Source of the DNA: Pontibacter ruber
GTDB lineage: Bacteria > Bacteroidota > Bacteroidia > Cytophagales > Hymenobacteraceae
DNA: 64,000 nt
Reading direction: 5' to 3'
NCBI RefSeq assembly: GCF_023630205.1
Contig: NZ_JALPRR010000001.1
Coordinates: forward strand, 1,178,001-1,242,000
In this document: positions 42,288-51,193 of the stretch, in pieces
Position numbering within the stretch: the first letter of the stretch is position 1
Layout: every line of letters starts with the position of its first letter
Position numbers and translations under genes: made by a program
The notes under the pieces: model-generated
Told to the model about the DNA's origin: nothing
What the model saw: only the letters and a program-made list of their open reading frames with translations
Databases searched by the model: none

Positions 42288-44111
42288 CGCTCCAGCCTTG
42301 ATCGCGTCACGTTTCTGTTGGGCAGCAATGATATCTTCGGGCTCTCCTTTTGGGATGGCGCTGATGAGGGTGCGGGTGTATTCCTGCTGCGGGTTGCGGT
42401 ATAATTGCTCCGGGGTACCGCTCTCCACGATCTGACCTTTGCTCATCACTAGGATCCGATCTGACATGTACTTGGCTACCGACAAATCGTGGGTGATGAA
42501 GATGTAGGTCATCTGGAACTCCTGCTTCAGTTTGTTGAGCAGGTTTAGCACCTGCGCCTGCACCGACACGTCCAGCGCTGATACGGATTCATCGCAGATG
42601 ATGCACTTGGGTTGCAATGCCAGGGCTCTGGCTATGCTGATGCGCTGTCGCTGGCCACCCGAAAATTCATGTGGATAACGTTGGAAATGCTCCGGCAGAA
42701 GTCCCACCTTCTCAAGCAGTTCCATTGCTTTTCCACGACGCTCTTTGTCGCTGGCATACAGCTTATGCACGCGCATTGGCTCCATGATGGCTTCACCAAC
42801 CGTATGCATTGGGTTTAGGGAAGCATACGGATCCTGAAAGATCATCTGGAAGTTGCGCCGGCTTTTGCGCAGCTCTTCGGAGTTCAGTTGGGCAATATCG
42901 CGGCCATCAAAAATAATGCGCCCTTCGGTAGGCTCTATCAGCCGGAGCAGCGTACGCCCTAAGGTTGTTTTTCCACAGCCCGACTCGCCTACCAGGCCGA
43001 TGGTTTCGCCGGGCTGCACCTCGAAGCTGACCCCGTCTACTGCCTTCACGTAGTCTGTGGTGCGGGCAAAAAGGCCTTTCTTGATTGGGAAGTATACTTT
43101 CAGGTTTTCCACCTGCAGCAACGGCGGCTTCTGGCTGTTCTCCTGCTTTTGCTTTATGCCTGTAACCGTATTTACATAACCATTGACCACATCCACCAGC
43201 GAGGGCTCGTATACTTGCTTTTGCCTTTCTGTGATGTTGCCTTGCTCATCCTCCACCATAAAATCTGACACGGTAGGAAGTATGGATTGGGGCTTTGCAG
43301 ACAGTTTCGGGCGACAAGCCAGCAGGCCTTTGGTGTAAGGATGTTGCGGGTTGGTAAAGATATCCAGCACCTTGCCCTGCTCCACCAGCTTTCCTTTGTA
43401 CATCACCAGGATACGGTCGGCAATTTCGGCCACTACGCCCAAATCGTGGGTGATGAAGAGTACGGCGGTGTTTTCCTTTACCCGCAGCTCATCGATCAGC
43501 TGCAGCATACGTGCCTGCACCGTTACGTCCAGGGCAGTCGTTGGCTCGTCGGCAATAAGTATACTGGGTTCGCAGGCCATGGCCATGGCAATCATTACGC
43601 GCTGCTTCTGCCCACCCGAAATCTCATGTGGATAAGCGTCGTAAATTTTCTCCGGACGAGGCAGCTTCGCCATCTCGAAAAGCTGTATGGTGCGTTCTTT
43701 GGCCTCTTTCTCAGAAAGTTTAGTATGCAACAGCAATACCTCCGCCACCTGTTTTCCACAAGTATACACCGGGTTCAGCGACGACATCGGCTCCTGGAAA
43801 ATCATACTTATCTCGTTGCCTCGGATCTGCTGCATCTGCTTATCCGGCAACTGGAACAGGTCTACCTCACCAAACTTCTCCGACTGGAAGATGGCCTTCC
43901 CTCCTGCTATCCGGCCCGGCGGGGTGTTGATCAGCCGCATCACCGATAGCGATGTTACCGACTTACCCGATCCAGACTCTCCTACGATAGCCATTGTCTC
44001 GCCCGGGTATATCTCGAACGATACTTTATCCACTGCTTTGGTAATGCCGCGGTGCGTGGAGAAAACGGTTTCCAGGTCGGTTACTTTAAGGATAGGAGTA
44101 GGTGTAGCCAA
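42267..44111 (-). CDS. Fused dipeptide/oligopeptide ABC transporter ATPase (DppD-DppF type)
   Basis: 614 residues containing two complete ATPases. First: Walker [10 protein letters not shown] near 38, signature ISGGQKQRV, Walker [13 protein letters not shown] and switch [11 protein letters not shown], followed by the oligopeptide C-terminal part ([10 protein letters not shown]). Second: Walker [10 protein letters not shown] near 370, [26 protein letters not shown] and [15 protein letters not shown]. The pair powers uptake of peptides, or glutathione- or nickel-type ligands. Permease and binding-protein genes are not in the window. The last few residues lie in a word repeat and are not conserved in kind. 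Confidence 0.92.
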   Translation of the reverse strand: MATPTPILKVTDLETVFSTHRGITKAVDKVSFEIYPGETMAIVGESGSGKSVTSLSVMRLINTPPGRIAGGKAIFQSEKFGEVDLFQLPDKQMQQIRGNEISMIFQEPMSSLNPVYTCGKQVAEVLLLHTKLSEKEAKERTIQLFEMAKLPRPEKIYDAYPHEISGGQKQRVMIAMAMACEPSILIADEPTTALDVTVQARMLQLIDELRVKENTAVLFITHDLGVVAEIADRILVMYKGKLVEQGKVLDIFTNPQHPYTKGLLACRPKLSAKPQSILPTVSDFMVEDEQGNITERQKQVYEPSLVDVVNGYVNTVTGIKQKQENSQKPPLLQVENLKVYFPIKKGLFARTTDYVKAVDGVSFEVQPGETIGLVGESGCGKTTLGRTLLRLIEPTEGRIIFDGRDIAQLNSEELRKSRRNFQMIFQDPYASLNPMHTVGEAIMEPMRVHKLYASDKERRGKAMELLEKVGLLPEHFQRYPHEFSGGQRQRISIARALALQPKCIICDESVSALDVSVQAQVLNLLNKLKQEFQMTYIFITHDLSVAKYMSDRILVMSKGQIVESGTPEQLYRNPQQEYTRTLISAIPKGEPEDIIAAQQKRDAIKAGAMSSSEF

Positions 44112-44266
44112 GGGTATTAGAATTTTATGCTTCTGGTAAAAATAAGAGTTTTCGGGTAATTGTTGGTTGTTTTATGTCGATTCTTACAGACATATTGATG
44201 AGGTAGTTTGTGCTTTTTAACCAACTATTCTGTCTAATTTACTGGCATTAATAGTAGCTAAGGCAT

Positions 44267-44995
44267 ATGACGAACATGAATAGAGAAGAGGAAATAGTTT
44301 ATCAATTCCTTCTTGATAAAAATTATGAAGATGTTCAACATGAACCGAACTGTCTAGGAAATAACTGCAACATTCCACCTGATTTCTCAATTAAGGGCAA
44401 TATTGGTATAGAAGTCCGAAGGCTAAATCAGCATCATTTTACCGAGTCTAAAATTGAGCCTTTGGAACAGTTAGATTACAACTTAATACCTAAAATTGAC
44501 TCTCTCCTCAAATCCTATAATAATAGCCAATTTGAGAAGTCTTCTTTCGTGACAATTAACTTTAAAAGACCAATCAAGGCTGATAAAAACTTTATAAAAA
44601 AGTTAAAGCAGGCTTTAGATGAACATTTAAAAAGTTTATCTACTTCTAAGATATTACATTTTGGGAATCTTACATTAAAGTTGCATCCAGCATCAACTTC
44701 TCTTGGAAGCGCCTATCATTTAGGAGCTATCGTTGATAGTGATTCAGGAGGAGGAGTTGTTTCTAACATCTATCGAAATCTAGAGATTGTACTTGAAGAA
44801 AAGCAAAATAAAGTACGCTCTCATCATAATAGATATGATTCTTGGTGGCTCATTTTAGTTGATTATATCAGCTATGGACTATCAACACATGATTTGGAAC
44901 AGCTTAACGCACTACCTCAATTTGAGCATTGTTTTGATAAGGTCTTGCTACTTTCTCCTTTGGACGTAACCCATGTAAGTGAAGTTAACCTATAA
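44267..44995 (+). CDS. Low-GC orphan protein with a PD-(D/E)XK-like motif
   Basis: 242 residues, family not recognised. Its G+C content is far below that of its neighbours and it contains no AAGTATA heptamer, both suggesting horizontal arrival. Near the N-terminus are Glu8/Glu9 in a helix (REEEIVYQFLL), then PPDF with Asp39 and IEVRR with Glu49 and Arg51: a D-x9-E-x-R pattern as in some restriction-like nucleases, where Lys is usual in the last place. Later parts are mixed helix and strand (SLGSAYHLGAIVDSDSGGGVV, WWLILVDYI). A nuclease or defence role is a hypothesis only. It stands alone between two minus-strand genes. Confidence 0.7.
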   Translation: MTNMNREEEIVYQFLLDKNYEDVQHEPNCLGNNCNIPPDFSIKGNIGIEVRRLNQHHFTESKIEPLEQLDYNLIPKIDSLLKSYNNSQFEKSSFVTINFKRPIKADKNFIKKLKQALDEHLKSLSTSKILHFGNLTLKLHPASTSLGSAYHLGAIVDSDSGGGVVSNIYRNLEIVLEEKQNKVRSHHNRYDSWWLILVDYISYGLSTHDLEQLNALPQFEHCFDKVLLLSPLDVTHVSEVNL

Positions 44996-45001
44996 ACAAA
45001 T

Positions 45002-45037
45002 AAAAAGCGGCTGCTCCACATGGAACAGCCGCTTTTC
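45002..45037. terminator. Bidirectional terminator (orphan / lspA)
   Basis: Stem AAAAGCGGCTGCTCC / GGAACAGCCGCTTTT (one wobble), loop about 4 bases, followed by two TATACTT copies. Confidence 0.85.
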
Positions 45038-45055
45038 TTATACTTTATACTTTGA

Positions 45056-45676
45056 TTAGAATCCTTGTTGTTGCTCAGCCGGTCTTTCTTTAACAGGCTC
45101 GTGGTGAGCAAAAAAGCGTTTCTGATTAAACAGGATCAGCAGCACACCAATAAAAATGGCTGAGTCGGCAACGTTAAAGATAGGCCACAGCGACATGGGT
45201 TTTCCACCAAGTATAGGCACCCAGTGCGGTACAATGCCTTCCCAGATATCCACATAAAACATATCGATCACCTGCCCGTGGAACCACGGCGTAGAGGAGC
45301 CATAAAGCGCGTTATCAAACCATACGCCATAAAAGGTACTGTCGATCAAGTTACCGATGGCGCCGCCCAGAATAAGGGCAATGCACCAGATCAACCCTTT
45401 TGGAGCTTTGTGCTTGGCCAGGTAGTACAGGTAATAGCCAATACCAAACATAGCCACCAATCGGAACAAGGTAAGAATAAGCTTGCCGTACTCCGAGCCC
45501 AGTTCCACGCCAAAGGCCATGCCCGGGTTCAGCGTATAATGCAGTTTCAGCCAATCATCGATCAGCTTGATCTCGCCTGGCAAACCCATTTCCATGTTGT
45601 AATGCACGATCAGCTTTACTGCCTGGTCGATCAGGATAACAATAAGGCTAAGCAGGTAGAATCTCCAATATTTCAT
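45056..45676 (-). CDS. lspA: Lipoprotein signal peptidase LspA
   Basis: Inner-membrane aspartyl peptidase that removes the signal peptide of prolipoproteins after lipid transfer. 206 residues with four hydrophobic helices. The catalytic aspartates are in GNLIDSTFYG (after GGAIGN) and FNVADSAIFIG. The loop between them is longer than in enteric bacteria (about 40 residues, LYGSSTPWFHGQVIDMFYVD), as usual in Bacteroidota. It follows ileS on the same strand, a conserved order. Predicted lipoprotein substrates in this window include LptC, the sugar dehydrogenase and the Big_5 protein. Confidence 0.94.
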   Translation of the reverse strand: MKYWRFYLLSLIVILIDQAVKLIVHYNMEMGLPGEIKLIDDWLKLHYTLNPGMAFGVELGSEYGKLILTLFRLVAMFGIGYYLYYLAKHKAPKGLIWCIALILGGAIGNLIDSTFYGVWFDNALYGSSTPWFHGQVIDMFYVDIWEGIVPHWVPILGGKPMSLWPIFNVADSAIFIGVLLILFNQKRFFAHHEPVKERPAEQQQGF

Positions 45677-45731
45677 GCTCTGTTATTAAGCAGCCAGTAG
45701 TATTTAGCTGCAAGTATACTTTAAATAAGTA

Positions 45732-45770
45732 TAAAAGCACCAATCAGGCAGGGCCTAACCGGTGCTTTTA
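45732..45770 (-). terminator. Terminator after ileS
   Basis: Stem TAAAAGCACC / GGTGCTTTTA with a 19-base loop, overlapping an AAGTATA copy on the left. Confidence 0.65.
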
Positions 45771-45778
45771 AGTAAATT

Positions 45779-48700
45779 CTAAGCCAGGGCTTCTGTCCTG
45801 ATGCGGATGTATACCTGGTACTCATCGATATCCAGCAGCGTGGCATCGGGCAGTTCGTTTACAAACTCGAGGCTCAGTGCCTGCGTTTCAATGGCGATGT
45901 AGTCGCGGTAATTTTCCACAGCAGCTACCACTTCAGGGCTTGTAGGTAACAGGGCGATATGGATCTTGTCCTGTACCTCCAGGTTGCTGTCTTTGCGCAG
46001 GTTCTGGATACGGTTCACGATATCGCGGGCAATACCTTCCTGCTTCAGCTCTTCGGTGATGGTCACGTCCAGCGCAACCGTCAGTCTGCCTTCGCTGGCC
46101 ACCAGCCAACCCGGGATATCTTCGGAAGAGATTTCCACATCATCCGGTGTCAGTACTGCTGTTTCATCTTCCGACAGTCTTACCTCAAAACCACCTTCAC
46201 GCTCCAGGTGCGCAATGTCGTCCTGGTTCATCTGCTGTACGGCAGCGGCCACCAGCTTCATTTTCGGGCCGAACACCTGCCCCAGTTTCTTGAAGTTCGG
46301 CTTGATCTTCTTCACCAGGATACCGGACGTATCGTCGATGTACTCTACGTGCTTGATGTTCACTTCGCTCATGATCAGGTCTTCTACTGCCTGTATCTGC
46401 TGACGCGTATGCTCATTCAGAACCGGGATCAGGATACGTTGCAGCGGCTGACGCACTTTAATGAAGTGCTTCTTACGCAGCGAGTGCACCAGCGATGAAA
46501 TGGTCTGGGCCAGCTGCATGCGCTCTTCCAGGTCCTTATCGATAGCGGTGTGCTCTACCTCCGGGTAGTAGGCCAGGTGCACCGATTCTTCTCTGTGCTT
46601 GCGGCTTACGTGGTTCAGGTCGCGGTACAGTTGCTCGGTATAGAACGGAGCAATCGGCGACGCAAGCTTGGCAATAACTTCGAGGCAAGTATAAAGTGTC
46701 TGGTAAGCAGCGATCTTATCTTCGTTGTACTCGCCTTTCCAGAAACGCTTGCGGTTCAGGCGCACGTACCAGTTGCTCAGGTCGTCTACCACAAAATCCT
46801 GGATGGCACGGGCAGCACGCGTCGGATCGTAGTCGTTGAAGTATGTGTCTACGTCTGCTACCAGTGTGTTCAGCTTCGAGATGATCCAGCGGTCGCTTTC
46901 GGTTCTGCGCTCCAACGGCACATCCTGCTCGGCATAGGTAAAGTTGTCGAGGTTGGCGTACAGGGCAAAGAACGAGTAGGTATTCTGCAGCGTGCCGAAG
47001 AAACGGCGCTGCGTTTCTACCACGCCTTCCGGGTTGAACTTGAGGTTATCCCAAGGCGGGGCATTGGCGATCATGTACCAGCGCACGGCATCCGGGCCAT
47101 AGGTACCGATCATATCAAACGGATCGATGGCGTTGCCGAGGCGCTTGCTCATCTTGTTGCCGTTCTTGTCCAGCACCAGGCCGTTGGCGATTACGTTTTT
47201 GAAAGCCACGCTATCTTCCAGCATCACGCCCAGCGCATGCAGCGTAAAGAACCAACCACGCGTCTGGTCCACACCTTCGGCAATGAAATCAGCCGGGAAG
47301 TTCTGACGGAACGTTTCTTCGTTCTCGATCGGGTAGTGCCATTGTGCATAAGGCATGGCACCCGAGTCAAACCAAACGTCGATAAGGTCTGTCTCTCTGT
47401 ACATTGGCTTTCCAGAATCGCTCACCAGCACGATGTTGTCCACATACGGGCGGTGCAGGTCATTGATCTCTACAGAGGCTTCCATAAAGCCTTTGTCCAC
47501 GGCCCGGTCGATCTCCTCGCTTAGCTCAGCAATAGAACCGATGCAGATCTCTTCCTCCCCGTCTTCTGTTCTCCAGATCGGCAGTGGCGTACCCCAGTAG
47601 CGCGAGCGCGACAGGTTCCAGTCCACCAGGTTCTCCAGCCAGTTACCAAAGCGGCCTGTGCCGGTAGATTCCGGTTTCCAGTTGATGGTCTTGTTCAGTT
47701 CGATCAGGCGGTCTTTCACGGCTGTGGTCTTGATGAACCAGCTGTCCAGTGGGTAGTAAAGCACGGGCTTGTCGGTTCTCCAGCAGTGTGGATAGGTGTG
47801 CTCGTACTTCTCAACCTTAAATGCCTTGCCTTCTTCTTTCAGTTTGATGGCAATCAGTACATCCGTCGGCTTGTAATCAGTCGCTGACTCGTCTTCGCCG
47901 GTGTAGTTCTTCACGTACATGCCGGCAAAGTCAGTCACCTCTTTTACAAAGCGGCCCTGCTTGTCCACGAGCGGCGAAGGTTTGCCGTTCTCGTCCAGTA
48001 CCAGCAGCGCCGGAATGTCGTTCTGGGCAGCTACCCTGAAGTCGTCGGCACCAAAGGTTGGCGAGATGTGTACGATACCAGTACCGTCTTCTGTCGTAAC
48101 GAAGTCACCTACTACCACACGGAAAGCAGGCTTGTCCGGCTGCACGTATGGCATCAGCTGGTGGTACTCCACGCCGGCCAGGTCAGCGCCCGTAAATTCT
48201 TCAACTACTTTATAAGGGATCAGCTTATCGCCGGAGCTATAGTCGGTCAGGGCCAGGTCAGCAGCTTTCGGGTTGAAGAAGCGGCTCACGAGGTCTTTGG
48301 CAAGTATAACCGAGATCGGCTCGTAGGTGTACGGGTTGTAAGTCTTAACCTTTACATACTTGATACCCTTACCAACAGCCAGGGCCGTGTTGGCAGGTAG
48401 CGTCCAAGGCGTGGTGGTCCAGGCCAGGAAGTATACTTTCTCCTCCTCGTATTCGAACAGGAACATGTTGCGGGTGATCTTCTTCACCTCGAACTGCGCC
48501 ACGATGGTCGTGTCCTTTACCATTTTGTAGCAGCCTGGCTGGTTCAGCTCGTGCGAGCTCAGACCGGTACCGGCACCCGGCGAGTATGGCTGGATGGTAT
48601 AGCCTTTGTACAACAGGTCTTTGTCGTAAAGTTTTTTGAGCAGCGCCCACACCGACTCGATGTATTCGTTCTCGAAAGTGATGTACGGGTTGTTCAGGTC

Positions 48701-49126
48701 TACCCAGTAGCCCATCTTCTCGGTCAGGTCGTCCCACTGGCTTTTGAAGCGCATTACCGTTTCGCGGCAACGCTGGTTATACTCCTCTACCGTGATCTTC
48801 TTGCCGATATCTTCTTTTGTAATGCCCAGTTCCTTTTCTACCTGCAGCTCTACCGGAAGGCCGTGCGTATCCCAGCCACCTTTGCGGTTTACCTGGTAGC
48901 CTTTCAAAGTTTTATAGCGGCAGAAAATATCTTTCACAGCACGGGCCATCACGTGGTGAATGCCCGGCGTACCGTTGGCAGAAGGCGGACCTTCAAAAAA
49001 CACGAAAGGATCGTTTCCTTCTCTTGTAGCGACTGACTTCTCGAAGATGCGGTGCTCTTTCCAGAAAGCCAGTACGTCCTCGCCCAGTTGAGCGTAGTTC
49101 AGGTTCTTATACTCGTTATACTTCAC
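45779..49126 (-). CDS. ileS: Isoleucyl-tRNA synthetase
   Basis: 1115 residues, class I synthetase of the longer type. The HIGH-like motif is GIHH at 55-58 in PSANGTPGIHHVMARAVKD, and KMSKR lies in DKNGNKMSKRLGNAIDPFD. The editing domain (about 200-400, FLAWTTTPWTLPANTALAV) and the anticodon-binding domain at the C-terminus are intact. It charges tRNA-Ile and edits valine. The start at ATG 49124-49126 fits family alignments. A TAACTTTA box at about 49234 (minus strand) may be its promoter. Confidence 0.96.
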   Translation of the reverse strand: MKYNEYKNLNYAQLGEDVLAFWKEHRIFEKSVATREGNDPFVFFEGPPSANGTPGIHHVMARAVKDIFCRYKTLKGYQVNRKGGWDTHGLPVELQVEKELGITKEDIGKKITVEEYNQRCRETVMRFKSQWDDLTEKMGYWVDLNNPYITFENEYIESVWALLKKLYDKDLLYKGYTIQPYSPGAGTGLSSHELNQPGCYKMVKDTTIVAQFEVKKITRNMFLFEYEEEKVYFLAWTTTPWTLPANTALAVGKGIKYVKVKTYNPYTYEPISVILAKDLVSRFFNPKAADLALTDYSSGDKLIPYKVVEEFTGADLAGVEYHQLMPYVQPDKPAFRVVVGDFVTTEDGTGIVHISPTFGADDFRVAAQNDIPALLVLDENGKPSPLVDKQGRFVKEVTDFAGMYVKNYTGEDESATDYKPTDVLIAIKLKEEGKAFKVEKYEHTYPHCWRTDKPVLYYPLDSWFIKTTAVKDRLIELNKTINWKPESTGTGRFGNWLENLVDWNLSRSRYWGTPLPIWRTEDGEEEICIGSIAELSEEIDRAVDKGFMEASVEINDLHRPYVDNIVLVSDSGKPMYRETDLIDVWFDSGAMPYAQWHYPIENEETFRQNFPADFIAEGVDQTRGWFFTLHALGVMLEDSVAFKNVIANGLVLDKNGNKMSKRLGNAIDPFDMIGTYGPDAVRWYMIANAPPWDNLKFNPEGVVETQRRFFGTLQNTYSFFALYANLDNFTYAEQDVPLERRTESDRWIISKLNTLVADVDTYFNDYDPTRAARAIQDFVVDDLSNWYVRLNRKRFWKGEYNEDKIAAYQTLYTCLEVIAKLASPIAPFYTEQLYRDLNHVSRKHREESVHLAYYPEVEHTAIDKDLEERMQLAQTISSLVHSLRKKHFIKVRQPLQRILIPVLNEHTRQQIQAVEDLIMSEVNIKHVEYIDDTSGILVKKIKPNFKKLGQVFGPKMKLVAAAVQQMNQDDIAHLEREGGFEVRLSEDETAVLTPDDVEISSEDIPGWLVASEGRLTVALDVTITEELKQEGIARDIVNRIQNLRKDSNLEVQDKIHIALLPTSPEVVAAVENYRDYIAIETQALSLEFVNELPDATLLDIDEYQVYIRIRTEALA

Positions 49127-49331
49127 CGTTTTCAGGTTTATCTTAATCTCACGAATTCACTCTTGCCATGTAAGGGTGGGTAACCTAGAACCGGCAGGTT
49201 TAAAGGCTATACTTCCTTAGTGGACTACAAGCGGTAAAGTTAGGCAATTTTGCTCATTCTTATAAACTCAAGATGGCACAGCTTTACCGCTTTAGCATAA
49301 CATTGCCGGAGAGTTTTAAGTGCTATAACAG

Positions 49332-49356
49332 AAAAAGCCCCGATTTTCGGGGCTAT
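49332..49356 (-). terminator. Terminator after the 53-residue gene
   Basis: Stem AGCCCCG / CGGGGCT with loop ATTTT; on the minus strand followed by TTTTTC. Confidence 0.75.
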
Positions 49357-49377
49357 GTGGTCTGAAATGGATCAGGA

Positions 49378-49539
49378 TTAGCTTTTCTTTTTGGAGGATG
49401 GACTCTTGGATTTGCTTTCGGGAATACAGTTGGGTACCTGTTTGCCATTTTTGTCTTTCATTCCTGCTTGTTCGTAGCCCTTCCAGCACGGGTCCTTATC
49501 GGATGATTTGTTGCCAGTTGATTTTGATGTGTTTGCCAT
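49378..49539 (-). CDS. Small CWKGYEQ-motif protein, phage-like
   Basis: 53 residues. Between Ser/Lys-rich ends lies DPCWKGYEQAGMKDKNGKQVPNCIP (residues about 16-40, two Cys). The same pattern, CW.GY...G.K.K.G..VPNC(V/I)P, is familiar from small proteins of cyanophages and many Bacteroidota; function unknown. The start MANTSKSTGNK (49537-49539) is preferred because the 39 residues that a longer frame from 49656 would add are unlike the family. The basic tail KSKSPSSKKKS suggests nucleic-acid contact. Ends 22 bases before a terminator. Confidence 0.75.
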   Translation of the reverse strand: MANTSKSTGNKSSDKDPCWKGYEQAGMKDKNGKQVPNCIPESKSKSPSSKKKS

Positions 49540-49710
49540 AGCCTTATAGTTTGATTGTTGTAGTATGCATATGCTTTCTATCAGATCAACCAATCTGTAC
49601 CGGTTGTGTTTAGATTCTCTGCAAAACAAACCAGATACTAAAGTTGAAAAGTACACTCTAAAACATCAAAATAATAAGGCTGGAGCCAAACTTGTGCAGT
49701 TTTTCAACAG

Positions 49711-50817
49711 CTAATTGCCCCGGCTTATCTCTATAACTTTATCGTTGGAGCCATTACTGGTCGCTACATATACCTTACCATTCGGAGCAACTAACACATC
49801 GCGCAAACGGCCATACTTGCTCCGGTAAAACTCATTTGTCTCTGTGATCTCGTTGCCGTCGTCGCTTAGCTTGAACTGGTAAAGGGTATTGTCTTTGAGC
49901 GTGGCTACCAGCAGCGAATGCTTCCATTGTGGAATCTGGTCATGGTTATAGTAATCCATTCCGCTGACAGCTATAGTGGGCGTATAACTCTTGAGCGGTT
50001 CCACTACTTTATTTTCTTCACAAAAGGCCCGTTCATCTGCATCGCAAAAGCCATTCACATTGGGCCAGCCGTGGTTCCGCCCTTTCTGTATCAGGTTGAT
50101 CTCATCGTCCTGACTTGGACCGTGCTCGCTGCTGTAGAGCGTAGTGCCAACCAGAACCAGGCCCTGCGCATTACGGTGGCCAAAACTCCAAACCGGGTTG
50201 CCACTAATCGGATTATCAGTTGGAATAGAACCATCCAGGTTGATACGCAAGATCTTTCCATTCAGGGCGGCTGTGTTCTGCGCCGAAGCAGGACTGGCCG
50301 CATCTCCTGTGGTAATGAAGAGCTTCAGATCGGGAGTTATCAGAAGCCTGCTACCGTTGTGGATATTTGCTGCTGCAATGTTATCTACCAACACCACCGG
50401 ATTCACCAGCGAAGTGCCGTTATACCTGTACTTTACTACTTTCTCTGTGTAGGTGCCTGATCTGTTGTAGTTGTACACCAGGAATACCTCCGGGTTAGCA
50501 TCGAAATTCGGGTGAAGCGCCATTCCCAGCAAGCCCCCCTCTCCTCTTGCTTCTACTTCCTTTATGGTGGCGACCTCTGTTACAGCTCCGGTTTCAGGAT
50601 CAATGCGGCTGACTCTTCCGCCACGCTCCGTCATCCAGATGTTATTATCTGGTCCCAAAACCAGCTCCCACGGGTAATTAAGGCCTTCTGCAAGCACTTT
50701 ATCCACCAGTTCTGCATCTGAAAGTTGCGGGGCAGGCTGATCATTCGCGTTGTTTCCGTTACAGGCAGATTGCAGTACCAGGCTGAAGAGAAGGTATAAT
50801 TTGAACCATTTATACAT
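49711..50817 (-). CDS. Lipoprotein PQQ-type sugar dehydrogenase (glucose/sorbosone dehydrogenase fold)
   Basis: 368 residues. The signal ends with the lipobox LQSAC (Cys19). The rest is the six-bladed propeller of soluble glucose/aldose sugar dehydrogenases: LNYPWELVLGPDNNIWMTERGGRVSRID, GEGGLLGMALHPNF, GSRLLITPDLKLFITTGD, NPVWSFGHRNAQGLVL, SSEHGPSQDDEINLIQKGRNHGWP. The conserved HRNAQG and EHGP motifs, which bind PQQ and calcium in the family, are present. It probably oxidises sugars in the periplasm. Stands alone. Confidence 0.9.
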   Translation of the reverse strand: MYKWFKLYLLFSLVLQSACNGNNANDQPAPQLSDAELVDKVLAEGLNYPWELVLGPDNNIWMTERGGRVSRIDPETGAVTEVATIKEVEARGEGGLLGMALHPNFDANPEVFLVYNYNRSGTYTEKVVKYRYNGTSLVNPVVLVDNIAAANIHNGSRLLITPDLKLFITTGDAASPASAQNTAALNGKILRINLDGSIPTDNPISGNPVWSFGHRNAQGLVLVGTTLYSSEHGPSQDDEINLIQKGRNHGWPNVNGFCDADERAFCEENKVVEPLKSYTPTIAVSGMDYYNHDQIPQWKHSLLVATLKDNTLYQFKLSDDGNEITETNEFYRSKYGRLRDVLVAPNGKVYVATSNGSNDKVIEISRGN

Positions 50818-51193
50818 AGCCGCACAGTATTAGATCAATAACACTCTTTCTAACTTTCACCGGAATAAAAGGTTCAGGTGTCGGAGTGATTTGTAGCTAC
50901 GATGGAGAACTTAATGGCAGCAGAAAAGCAAAGGAGTCAGTTTATAAACTTAAGTATAAATTGCTTTTGCGTTGCTTAGCGAATGATTTCTGGAAAATTT
51001 TCCACACGGTGATGGCACGATAAGCAAGTATAGCAGATTCTATACATTAACATAATAAAAGCACTTAGAGGCAAAAATGATAGATATTCCCTCCTATCAA
51101 AGCTTCATACTTATCAAATATGTTGTTGAAGGCAGAAACAAAAAAGCCGAAGGCACAGGTCCTTCGGCTTTTTGAATTGGTTATACTTTATAC
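50818..51193. other. 376-base intergenic region
   Basis: No gene seen. Contains AAGTATA copies at about 50953 and 51027, an A/T-rich stretch, and the glyS terminator at 51141-51173. Confidence 0.6.
51141..51173 (-). terminator. Terminator after glyS
   Basis: Perfect 13-base stem AAAAAGCCGAAGG / CCTTCGGCTTTTT, loop of seven bases, followed by two TATACTT copies. Confidence 0.88.

Noticed and set aside
46550..47524. 324-codon plus-strand frame opposite ileS
   Set aside because: Antisense shadow of a strongly conserved synthetase.
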